This document shows positions 49,261-59,330 of a stretch of 64,000 bases of DNA, piece after piece. A program made the position numbers and the translations under genes. This DNA is from Glomus cerebriforme (taxonomy: Eukaryota > Glomeromycota > Glomeromycetes > Glomerales > Glomeraceae), in NCBI GenBank assembly GCA_003550305.1, contig QKYT01000111.1:42042-106041 (forward strand), in the 5' to 3' direction. How positions within the stretch are numbered: position 1 is the stretch's first letter; every line of letters begins with the position of its first letter. The notes beneath the pieces were generated by a model. The model ran no database searches. It was not told the origin of the DNA and was given only the letters and a program-made list of their open reading frames with translations.

Positions 49261-49895
49261 TTTACAAAATAAACTTGTGAAAAAGAAAAATACATTATAA
49301 TATCTATTTAGCTGATAATTTCTTTTTACAATTTAAATGATCTTTTTACGAAGATTATCAGCCAACCAACTGACCTATTTGAACCCCGTCATTTTTCAAG
49401 TGCCCATATATCAATTGAATTATTTTAATAATCTATTTTTTTTCGCCACTTATTTACCATAAATTTCTATTCTATTAGCGAAATGATTGAACATTCCAAA
49501 CATCAAATACAGTATCAAGAGTATTCAATATTAGGAATGTGAATAATATCTTGGTCTTAATTGTGATTAGCAGGTCAGTCTCAAGTCTGGTCTTTATTGA
49601 TCCTATACATATTCGTATTATCGTTATACGTATAATTATGATATGGTTTAAGTAAATGTTCTATGTGGAGCATTAGAATATCTAAATTTTTGTTGTAAAT
49701 AACTAGATGAGATCATTGAACCATTTGGTGTTTGATAATAATTTAAACCTAAAATGATGTCTATTTTATGTAGAACTAGCTGTTTCTGGTTTTCGTATAA
49801 TTGGATTTAAATCTGCATTAGATGGGTATGACCTATTCGAAAGGTAAAAGTAGTTCAATTTATTAGAAGATGAATTTTACTGGAGCTAATATATT

Positions 49896-50408
49896 TTATT
49901 TACATTGAGAAACACTTACTTTTGATCGATTCTCTGATTCTGAATTATCCGGCTGAGAAGAATTAGTCATTCCATTTATAGGTAAAATTTCAGTCGTGAC
50001 ATAAGTAGTTGTATTAGAATTTTCTACACTATTTGTAGTGACACTCGTCATTGTTATTGTAATCCTAGAACCGGTCGAAGTTGATGGAGGAGGTAGTTGT
50101 TCGTTCGCCTGATGATCATTTTGTGGTGGCATCTGCTTATCAGATGAAGATTGTTGAATATTATTTGAATTATTAAATGAAGGAATTGATACTGGAGGTA
50201 TATGAATTTCTGGACGCATTGGAATTTCATTTTTTCGTAATGGAATAACTCTTGATCGTGTTGAAGCACGTCTTACAGAAAGATTATCATCGTCAGAACT
50301 ATCAATCTGTTGAACATAAGGTTTCTTTTTAGGTGGTCTTCCTCTTCTTTTATTTTTATTCTGATTATCCCGTTCAACATTGTTTGATTTTTTCAACACT
50401 TTACCCAT
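49896..50408 (-). CDS. AT-hook protein (3' end uncertain)
   Basis: An open frame of 170 codons beginning MGKVLKKSNN. Near the N-terminus KNKRRGRPPKKKP is a classic AT-hook (GRP core with flanking basics), which binds the minor groove of AT-rich DNA. An acidic SSDDD stretch follows, and the rest is Pro/Ser/Asn/Thr-rich and disordered. A strong splice donor (GTAAGT) lies at 49919-49914, so the last seven codons before the stop may be intronic. A possible acceptor near 49830 (TTCGAATAG) would add only a few residues. Probably a chromatin-associated protein. Confidence 0.6.
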   Translation of the reverse strand: MGKVLKKSNNVERDNQNKNKRRGRPPKKKPYVQQIDSSDDDNLSVRRASTRSRVIPLRKNEIPMRPEIHIPPVSIPSFNNSNNIQQSSSDKQMPPQNDHQANEQLPPPSTSTGSRITITMTSVTTNSVENSNTTTYVTTEILPINGMTNSSQPDNSESENRSKVSVSQCK

Positions 50409-50880
50409 TTTAATTAATGAAGCTGATAAAAGCGCGATCGATTAGTAACAAATCAAATTAAAATGAAATAATAGCAAAAATATCGCATAATATTAAAGTA
50501 AGATTATTACCATTGGACTATTGTAGGATATTTACTAAAACCGAAAAAAAAGATAATGATATATCACGTATAAAGATAATATTCAACTACTTTTTAACTT
50601 AGAAACCTTTGAGACACGACCAATTATTTGCTAATCAATTTTTATTTTCAAATTGTAACACACTTGAACTTAGCTTTTTCAATTTGTCGTCGTCCTTTCC
50701 TATTTTAAAAGTTTACCAGAAACAGCCAGAATAAAACATAAGGATAAAAGTTAAAAATAATCTTTCTCAATAATATGATAGTCTAAAAAGTAAAAGAAAA
50801 AAAAAAGTAATGAATTTCCGGAAGAATTTGTTGGATCTGGATTTTCACACCATGTGACTTTCAGCGATTGTTTATGTTAC
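50409..50880. other. Intergenic sequence upstream of the AT-hook gene
   Basis: About 470 bp of AT-rich sequence with no recognised gene; likely promoter of the AT-hook gene on its left part. Confidence 0.45.
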
Positions 50881-51061
50881 ACGAACATTAAAAAAGTTTT
50901 ATATCCAATAAATGCAATAATTATTATACCCATCAAAATGTATTCAGAATCTAATAATTTTGTAAGATTATCAACACGAATTTCTTGTTCTTTAAAAACA
51001 GATAAATAATAAGTAAATTTACCATTACCAAATTCTTTATCTAATTTTTTAATTTTTCTAG

Positions 51062-51310
51062 ATATTTGGGGGACGTCTAAAGCGGAGCAGAATCACGTGA
51101 TCATAGTGCATATCTGTCACCCTGCGTCACATCTTCATTTTCCATTTTTCCTAAGTATTCTAGGAACTTTAAAAAATTTTTTCGATTGGTGAAATCCTAT
51201 TTATCATCTGTTATTTGTCACATGCATAATTTCTTAATGCCATAATTCGGCCAAAAATTTTACAAAAATCACGTGATTCTGCTTCGCTTTAAGACGTACC
51301 CCATATTTGG
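51062..51310. mobile_element. MITE with CACGTG-containing inverted repeats, copy 1
   Basis: The element spans 51070-51302 (233 bp), flanked by the exact 8-bp repeat ATATTTGG (51062-51069 and 51303-51310). Its ends are inverted: GGGACGTCTAAAGCGGAGCAGAATCACGTGAT on the left and ATCACGTGATTCTGCTTCGCTTTAAGACGTACCCC on the right. The 8-bp target duplication fits hAT-type elements. No ORF. A related copy lies at 58804-58992. It interrupts a coding exon of the pseudogene. Confidence 0.85.
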
Positions 51311-51394
51311 TAATTTGGTACAACTTTTTTTGATAAATTATCTGATATTTGTGAAATAAACTATGATCTAAAATAAGGGATAAACTACAAGATC

Positions 51395-51744
51395 TACAAT
51401 CAGACCTTTATATAATCACCTCCTATATAGTCACAACTTTTTATAAGCATCCGATTTTGTCTACATAATTACCGTAATTTTAGCCATAAAATAATTTCAA
51501 CCAGAATTACCAAATTACGTAATTAAAATTTCCTTTTTAAGAATAAATATTATACATGCAAAAATTGGCAAAAGTTTTTTTATTGAATGGCTATCGCCAA
51601 AAATGAAAATACCCAAATTATAATTTACTAATTTTAGCCAAAATTAAGAAATTTTTAATTTCAATACCTTTATATAAGCACATCTCTATATAATCACCGA
51701 TTTTGAGAAAACCGATTAGGTGACTATATGGAGATCTGACTGTA
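51395..51744. mobile_element. TA-flanked MITE (mariner/pogo-like)
   Basis: Element 51397-51742 (346 bp) between two TA dinucleotides. Left end CAATCAGACCTTTATATAATCACCT; right end, reverse complement, CAGTCAGATCTCCATATAGTCACCT. The arms match at about 20 of 25 positions. TA target duplication and CAGTCAGAYCT ends suggest a non-autonomous Tc1/mariner or pogo element. No transposase inside. Confidence 0.7.
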
Positions 51745-52990
51745 CTTTGAATATCAGAATTATAATCAGAATAATTATATGGTAAAAGTAATAGTGATAG
51801 TGATGGTAATGATGATGGATGTAATAAATGATGCATTTGAGACAATTCATCTTTTCTAGTTATTTTTACCGAATGCATTATACTAAATAAAATATGATTA
51901 GGAGGTGTATTTATATCTGCATTTTTGTTTACCTATAATAAAGAATTATATTATATAATAAAGAATAATTATAATTATAAGAATACATACAATTTCTTTA
52001 CTAATTGCAAAATTGTTTAAAGATAAATGTCGATCTTCTTTAATAAAACAATGCTTGTAATTTTTAACTTCACAAACATATTTATCATTTAACTCCATTA
52101 TGTAAGATGCAACCAATATCTCATTTTTATCCAAGTTTGATTCTTTTGGCATATAACCTTTGACATGTTTTTTTTGTGATTGTAACTTATATTTTTTTTT
52201 GTGAGGTCGGATCTCATTTTCTGATTCATTATTGGATTCCTATTCTGAGATTTCATCCTACAACATCAAAAGTTAAATAAGCAAATGATTTAATAATCCT
52301 TAAAACAATAAATTGTAAATACCTGATGTAAATGATTCTTTAAGTGCAACAAGAATAATTGTTTTTTTATTCCCTACTATCATAAGTTGATAATCTTTTA
52401 AAAATTCATTAAATGCTTCTTTATTATCTAAAAGTGTTCCAGCTCCACTTTCTGAACTTGATTTATATGTTAAATTATATTCATTTTGATAAACTAATCC
52501 AACTTGTTCACAAATGTATGTTTCAAGTTTATTTCTAAAATCAATGAAGCTTGGATTTTCTAGAGTAAAGCTAACTATTACAAAAGGGAACACTTGTTTG
52601 TTTTATAGACATACGTAATCGAAATTCTATCTGTGATTGCTGAGAAGAGGTGTCTTCAGTTGGTGAAGGAGAAATTACAATAATTTAATAATTTTACTTT
52701 GTTCTTTATCAGCTGTTTGTTGATTTGACTATTGCATGTAGAACAAAGTGTAAAATGATGCGGCAAGTCCATATTCAACTTATAACCATATTTTCGATTA
52801 CTATACAATAGAGTATTTTTCGTTTTTTTATGTACTTTGCCAGGTTTATAAATTAAGTTTCGAAAATATAATACTCTAGAACGGTTACTTTTAGTTGGTT
52901 TGATATCCTTATTGCAATCACAATTCCATATAAAACATACACCGATTTGATAGTTTCTTGGTGAATTGAAATAGAAGACATTTTTTACGC

Positions 52991-53370
52991 GATAAATTTT
53001 TATTATTTATGATTGGTCAGATCATAATGTTACACGAAATTCGAAATTCGAATTTTAACTAGACAGCACAATTGGAAAATATTTTGTTCTTAAACATTAG
53101 AAACAAATTAGTTTTTTTTGATTTAAAGTTTAATTAGTAGATACAGTTGCTTTAAGATACCAGAAATGTTAGACTTGTAGGAGTGGGGGATGTTTAGATT
53201 ATGTTGGACTGACTTCATTCTCTTAAAATGTGTACAAGAGCTTGGATAAAGAAAAAAAAGAAATAATTGATGCAATCGATAATTATGATTATAAAGTTGC
53301 TTTTTGAATATCATGTTAGCTGAACGTAAAAAAGACAAGTTTCATCTAGAAATTGTTATTATATACTATT
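52991..53370. other. AT-rich intergenic sequence
   Basis: About 380 bp between the pseudogene and the DUF2283 gene. A minus-strand open frame at 53123-53338 has no recognisable content. Confidence 0.45.
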
Positions 53371-54269
53371 TCAGTCTAATAAATGAGACCATTTTGCAAT
53401 TTCCAATGATCTCAACTGTGCTTCTTCCGCAAGTTTTTCTCTCTCTTTTTCTGGTAACGTTTTTGCTATTCTGTTATTAGCATTATGAAACAATAATGCA
53501 ATTATTTTTTTTTTATCATCTATGTCCATGTCAAAATCTTTCTCTTTAGTTTTCCGAAATGTGATTGATGAAATCTCAGAAACAAGGAAAACCTTCAATT
53601 CATCGTAATCTTCATAACAAATAGGATAAAAAGAAAGTGGTGGTTTATCATCTATACTCTTCGGAATATCGAATAAACGGCAGCACAATAACTCTGACGC
53701 TCCATATATTTCAACCGATACTATCTTATCATCACGGTCATAAGATACAAGGATGTTCTTATCTACTTCTCTACAATAGCTTACAACTCCAGAAGATGCT
53801 TTCGCAAAATAGACTGATAACGTATCTGTATCCTCATAATATCTATAAACTGTGTCAGCTCTTATACTATTAAAACAAGGTAGAAATGTTATATTTTGAA
53901 CTATGAAACATAAATATATTTACTTCATATATTAATTTATATACGTACCACTTATTAATATTGGTAGATTCTGTTTGCATGTTACGTTCCTTCAAAATTT
54001 TTATTTTAAAAATTAAATAAAATAACGAGATATGAACAGAGTGAATTAAACCTCACAAAACATACCTTTATAAATTGTTCGGGAATTTGATTATTACACC
54101 AATGTTTGTTTGGAGACAACTTCTTCGGACTCTCCTTTTCAGTTATTACTGAGGTCATAGTATTCTTGTATGTCTGATTCCTTTTAGAATAATAATAAGT
54201 CACAATTTTCCAAGGGGAAACTCTGTTATCTATAATTACAGTAATAAGTAGTGGTGTTTTTGGAATCAA
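53371..54269 (-). CDS. DUF2283-domain protein
   Basis: Exons on the minus strand: about 54269-54066, 53989-53949, 53866-53371. The middle and last exons join in frame (ERNMQTESTNINKC to IRADTVYRYYE). The DUF2283 domain is clear: DTVYRYYEDTDTLSVYFAKA, then ILVSYDRDDKIVSVEIYGAS, the Y-D-x-x-x-D-x-L ... V-x-Y-D ... I-x-x-I-E-I pattern. A charged helical C-terminus follows (KTLPEKEREKLAEEAQLR). DUF2283 is common in bacteria and its function is unknown. The 5' end is uncertain: the first exon lacks an ATG at its start (in-frame ATGs are at 54158 and 53980), so another upstream exon may exist. Confidence 0.7.
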
Positions 54270-54483
54270 ATGTTATGGGGTTCGTGACCTTCGCGTTCTT
54301 TAATATGCTGATTGTTTTTGTGTGATTTGACCAATTGTATTTCAAGAATGTTTTTTCGAGTACACCACATCAATTTCGAACGACATCCATTTATTTTAAA
54401 CTGTATTTGATAATCATGATATGATGTGATATGATGTAAAAACAACTAAATGACTGTGTCATTTGTCATTTAACTCATTTAAC

Positions 54484-54500
54484 ATCAAAATGACCCAAAT
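54484..54500. repeat. 17-bp target-site duplication, left copy
   Basis: ATCAAAATGACCCAAAT, identical to 56560-56576. It flanks the retroelement between them. Confidence 0.9.
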
Positions 54501-56559
54501 TTTTTTTTTTGCAAAAGCCTGATTTCGTCACTCACGTGACTTGGCGGAAACTTTATTAAAAGCAATACACAAATACATGAATAACTGAGCCCCCCCCCCC
54601 CCTAATGGGTGAACTATTTGAGCAAAGAGAAAAACATATAGTAAAAATAAACACACTGGGTAAACTAATCTAGGGAAAGAGAAAAAAAAAAGAAAAGTCC
54701 AATAATTATAAAAGCGCGCTGCACACTCCAAGCATTAATGGTGGAGTACCACATTTTCTGACATGTCCGCGAGTAGAAAAGAAGCTGGAAAAAAAATTTT
54801 TTAGTCATAATTGAAACCCTATCTAGTTTCTCAGTGATGACCATTTATCAATCCTAGTACAAATGTGCGATCAGGCTGTAAAGGGTACTGATCTCGAATG
54901 GACAGGTAAAACCAGATCAGGAACCTTTTTTAGTGGAACCTCGGACATTCGGGACCAGTGATCGAAGACTTCCTTTCATGATTTTATGAAACTTATTGTT
55001 GTAAGCCATATCAGGGGGGATACCACTGAGGTATTCGAAGTGCGAATGCAAATCAGTCACCATGCTGGATAAACGAGCGATTTGTTTTTCAATTAAAACA
55101 TATTTTCGATCATTAGCAGTATGTTTATTATTTTTCCTTCCAGTGGCAGATTGAACAGAGAATGACTTTTTAGAGTCATTGTTATTCTTCGAAGAGGAAG
55201 CCCTTGCTGATAGATAAGAAGGGTCAGATATCTTCTTCCCAACTTTATCTATCTTCTATTGTACAACAAGTTTGTGAACTTTAAATTCGGCATGACAGAC
55301 GTGGTTAAGGTCATCTGAGGTTCGGAAGAACCCTATTAATTTCTGTGTACCTTTGGTATCTTTCACCAATTTAATTGCGGCCAGACGATGATGGTTCATA
55401 AATTCCTTATCCTGGAAAATACGATGTTCTTCAAAGCCTTCGCCAAAGTCAGTTAATACGGCTTGGAAGACTGTTCTTTGTTTTCATTGTACTAAAGACC
55501 AATCTGCTGGGAACTATCTGACTAGTGTATTGTCTAATAAAATTTGCCATTGACCTTCTTCAAATACATTGAATACTGTAGTTCTCAGTACTATTGTGAC
55601 CCTTACACAGGTGTATTTGCCTTGTTTCGATAGGGTGGCTTTCATAAGAGAACTTAGGTGTTTGTTTATCTTCTCTGTTAGTTTCTCAGCATTCCATTTA
55701 CTCAGAATGTCATATAATATTACATCACGTACGTTAGGTTTTAAATTAGGCAGTATTGTGAATCCTGTGATGATGTGAGGAGGGCGTTCCTTTTTAGTCT
55801 TTTTAGAGGACTTTAGAGGGGATGCAGAATTATCTGCTTTCTTTGTGGATTTTGTTTGTTTCTGTGAAGAATTTTCAGGTGATGAAGTGATGGGTTTGGA
55901 AATATTTTTCTCTATTTCCATGTGATCGTCATCCTGAATTAGTATCTCTTGTGATTGTGGAATATGAGGATCATCCTGTATAATGATTGGTATTTTTTTT
56001 TGTTGATGTTGATCTATGAGATATTGCCAAAATAAGTGAGTTCCATTCCTTTGCCTTTTTCATAGCAGATAATTCAGATGCAGATATGCCAATCGAAGGA
56101 GGCTGAGCGATATCTGCTGCAGCAAGTTTTCCTTTAAGTTCTTTGATGGTAATTTCATACCTAGTTATTTTCTCCAGAGTTTCGTCAAGACTTCGTAAGT
56201 TCGTGTCCAGTATAGCTTCATAAAATTTACTTACTATCCCCCTGATAAGGAATAGTATGGTAAGTGAAAACTAAGTGTAATCGGAAACTCCTTTGACAAA
56301 ACGTCCAAGATTGTTCACACTGCTGTCTTTATTTTTTAACTCATGCCAAAGGTAGTGGTGTTGAGTAAAGGCAGTTATCTCATCGAACTTTTTGCTACCT
56401 ATGTCTTTACACCCGATAGAGCGAATATATTCATTAAAAAGTTTGTCTGAATAGGTAAACAATTTTATTAAGCGATAAAAATTATGTAAAAATTTACTGT
56501 GTATTTCTAATAAAATGTGAAAAGTGAGAAAGAGTTTTTTTTTATCACCTAGTAATCTT
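54501..56559 (-). mobile_element. LINE-type retroelement with ORF1-like remnant
   Basis: A 2,059-bp minus-strand insertion between exact 17-bp repeats, ending in poly(A) (T run at 54501-54511). From the 5' side it carries a coiled-coil-like frame (SLDETLEKITRYEITIKELKG; about 56225-56040). A frameshift leads to a Lys/Ser-rich frame (55990-55514, includes SSKKTKKERPPHIITGF). Further broken frames run to about 54980 (RKYVLIEKQIARLSSMV). It looks like an ORF1 or gag-type protein; no reverse transcriptase is seen. It has higher G+C than its surroundings, and a run of 13 C lies at 54590-54602. Frameshifts and stops show it is dead. Confidence 0.7.
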
Positions 56560-56576
56560 ATCAAAATGACCCAAAT
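56560..56576. repeat. 17-bp target-site duplication, right copy
   Basis: Second copy of ATCAAAATGACCCAAAT. Confidence 0.9.
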
Positions 56577-57286
56577 GACATGTGATCTGTTATTTGAGGT
56601 CATTTGTGCCATCATGTGATTAGATCAAAAAAATTTTTGCATTGAATCGAAATAAAATTTACGGGTCCCTGTTTAATTTTCTGTTGAAAACTTAAAATGA
56701 AAAAATTAGAATCTAATACTTCTGATTTAAGATTGCCCTGCAGCCCTGGTAGAATTTTATTAATTTTTTTTTGTTGTATTCAAAGTTACCATGTTTTTTT
56801 ACCATTTTTTACTTTTTATGTGATTCAGTTTTTTTTTCTTAGAATTTTGGGAGTGATTACATACTAACTGGCCAGCTGGGACGAGTTTTTTGAAAGAAAA
56901 AGCCCTCAATTCAAGTTTGTATGATTTACGCTTTTGCACTCAAAATATTGGAATGGGAATTCGGGCTTACTACAAATAAAGAAAATTAATTATTTCTGTA
57001 AGTTTATAAATATAAAGTTCAGTATTCTCTCTTCAACTTCTATGTGTGCTATTTCTTTGTGCTGCATGTATGGGGAAAGAAAAGCATTCAGATTTCAGTT
57101 TCTGTAATGTGCAATCAGAAAAAGTTCTGGCTTGATATTTTATTGATTTTTTTTTCTAATTAATTAATAGCAAATAAGGGTAGATCTCATGGATGATAAT
57201 GATATATTTGAAGAGAAAATATTACATGTCAACATAAGTGAATTTCTCTCATAATTCGAATACTGCTAAAGTCTAATAAAGTATCT
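56577..57286. other. Gene-poor AT-rich sequence
   Basis: About 700 bp with T-runs and no supported ORF. Confidence 0.45.
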
Positions 57287-57660
57287 CAGCTCTTAAAATG
57301 GTTGATCGTAAATAATAAGCTTTTTAAAATATCTGCAACTTCATCAACTATTTCAAGATCTGCTCTTTGTCTTCAAAACCTTAAAGTAATGCTTGAAGAA
57401 TATCCTGATTTACAAGCTATCAATATTCTGGACACGTTACTTAAAAATGGAAAAATAAAATGATGGCCACTTTGTATTAAGATCAAATGAAAAGATGGTT
57501 AGAATGATTACTTCATAGATAATAAAATATTATCAGATTCATTTGTTTTGAATCAAGTTCGATTTGAACTAGTTTGGGAATTTAACCACTTTTTTCCTAA
57601 AAATGCTAGGGAAGATTATTTTGCAGCCATGATATTGAACTCAATGCAATAGCAATTCCC
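57287..57660 (+). pseudogene. Fragment of a decayed coding sequence
   Basis: Codons 57294-57464 read openly (ISRSALCLQNLKVMLEEYPD, QAINILDTLLKNGKIK) up to a TGA. Shorter open pieces follow, such as LNQVRFELVWEFNHFFPKNA near 57550. The amino-acid composition is protein-like but frames are broken and there is no start. Origin unknown; perhaps a transposon-related or lineage-specific gene. Confidence 0.35.
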
Positions 57661-58324
57661 TTTTTTCAATATAAAATTTGAATAGCAAGACTTCACAAGG
57701 ATTTTGCTGTAGTTGTTTGTGAAACTATATTTGAATTGAACAAAATTCTATCAAACTGAAATAACTCAAATCAAAATATATGTAGAACTCGTTAATGACA
57801 TACATTCAACAGTACTTTAGGTATATGATCAGGATATTGTATCCTATAACATTTAAACAGGATATCAACATGATGATATAAAGAATGCTCTTGATCTGAT
57901 TGTAGTAAATAGTGTGTAATGATGGGTTACTCATCAAGAATTTACTTGCAAAATGATCATCTTGTTATAATCAAAATATTTTGAAGGCAATTTTCAAATA
58001 AAGCTGAAAAATCTTAAGAATCAAATAGTAGATTGACATTTAGGAGAAAGCAAATATGAGTGGAGTTAAAATCTTATATACAATGTACTTTTATATTTAA
58101 TGTAGTATTGAAATATTATTTTTTTGCTTTACAGTATAAAAGTATATATGTTAAAATTATCTATTCAGCATTGGGAATCAGTTTTATTTATTATATAAAC
58201 TTATTGGTTAACGTAATTAAATAAAAATCTGTTTATAAATTTAACTTTTGTGTATCATTTGCTTTAACACAATAATAATAGCACTTAATAAAACCATTCA
58301 TTTTTTTTCTTTCTTTTATTAGGA
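57661..58324. other. Unassigned AT-rich sequence
   Basis: About 660 bp without recognisable genes or repeats. Confidence 0.4.
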
Positions 58325-58634
58325 TGGCCTTGACATTGGCTTAAAAGGATAAATTTCACTCTTTTCTTTTTCTTGCCCAAGCAAATCTTTTTTGCTTATT
58401 TTTTTTCACTTACAAAGGGTTTTCTTACACCAACTTGACCTAGAAACCTTGTTCATGAAGGTATTTTAAGTCTTTTCACAAACATTTGTTAAAATAGAAT
58501 TGACAAATTCTTCATGTAATTCCTGTATATTTGCTTTTCTATTTTCTTTGAGAATTCTTGTCAAATGGTGGCCATCTCTCTCAGTTATTATTTGTGATCC
58601 AGTTCTGGAAGGAAGAGTTTCATATCCGTATATA
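58325..58634 (-). pseudogene. Relic of a Tc1/mariner-type transposase
   Basis: Minus-strand reading gives SQIITERDGHHLTRILKENR, KANIQELHEEFVNSILT, and then in shifted frames LKYLHEQGF, QVGVRKPFVSEKK and a W/K-rich end. This is the order of the helix-turn-helix N-terminal half of Tc1/mariner transposases. Several frameshifts and stops, no DDE part. Dead copy. Confidence 0.55.
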
Positions 58635-58803
58635 TTTTAAAGTTATTATATAAAAAATAAAAAATTACTTCATATTATCATGACAATTATCACTAGTATT
58701 ATATAATTTATATATATAAATATTTATTATATCTTTAATTTTAGTCTAAAGATTAATTCTGGCTATCAAAAATCGAAATCATATTACATAAGATTCCAAA
58801 AAT

Positions 58804-58992
58804 GGAGACGTCACAGAATCACATGATCATTGTGGCCCTCGCGTCACGCCTTCATTTTCCATTTTTCCTAAGTATTCTAGGGTTTTTCGATTTATCACCT
58901 GTTATTTGTCACATGCATAATTTCTTAATGCCATAATTTCGGCCAAAATTTTACAAAAATCACGTGATTCTGCTCCGCTTTAGACGTACCCC
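58804..58992. mobile_element. MITE with CACGTG-containing inverted repeats, copy 2
   Basis: Shares long internal stretches with 51070-51302 (TTCATTTTCCATTTTTCCTA, TTTGTCACATGCATAATTTC) and the right end ATCACGTGATTCTGCTCCGCTTTAGACGTACCCC. The left inverted repeat is shortened: GACGTC is followed directly by ACAGAATCAC, missing the TAAAGCGGAGC part. Flanks (CCAAAAAT / CCAAAAAA) are too simple to call a target duplication. Confidence 0.75.
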
Positions 58993-59330
58993 AAAAAAGG
59001 AATTTCTTTGTCGATCACTTAATTTTGGCCAGAATTATAATTCCACATGATACCGGCGATAAAATAGCAAAATAAAAAGTACTAACTAAAATTAATCATA
59101 CTTTTTTAGGCCTTTTAAAAATGATCTAATATCAATAATATGATATGTAAATTTTAGCAAATAATATTCGAGATCTTTTGTACACATGATGCGTACTCGA
59201 CATTTTATCGATTATGGCATTATGCACTTTTTTTTTGTATTATTTCTATGACTTATCGGCATGTATAAATCGTTTAATTAAATCAATCATAATTTTCAAC
59301 CAAACATTCTTTTATAAAAATTTTTTTTTT
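58993..59330. other. Intergenic sequence
   Basis: About 340 bp, AT-rich; probably includes the 3' UTR of the amidohydrolase gene. Confidence 0.45.

Larger units (their letters stand above)
48355..49895. other. Intergenic region with MITE and microsatellite
   Basis: About 1.5 kb without a supported gene. It contains a MITE-like element (48523-48706) and a TA microsatellite; otherwise AT-rich unannotated sequence. Confidence 0.5.
50881..52990 (-). pseudogene. Decayed hypothetical gene broken by two MITEs
   Basis: Minus-strand coding pieces lie in order. The first has two Cys pairs (CDCNKDIKP, CSTCNSQINKQ; about 52930-52690). Next are SPSPTEDTSSQQSQIEFRL (to about 52610), a fold-like block (FTLENPSFIDFRNKLETYICEQ; 52570-52323), and YVCEVKNYKHCF (52152-51985). 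Last come NTPPNHILFSIMHSV (to about 51745) and a C-terminal end with a membrane helix (YILMGIIIIAFIGYKTFLMF; about 50885-50945). Disablements: a frameshift near 52685, an in-frame TAG near 52235, a TA-flanked MITE at 51397-51742 and another MITE at 51070-51302. The family is not recognised; it is probably lineage-specific. Confidence 0.6.

Noticed and set aside
56271..56615. 114-codon minus-strand frame
   Set aside because: It crosses the 17-bp target duplication and so mixes host and element sequence.
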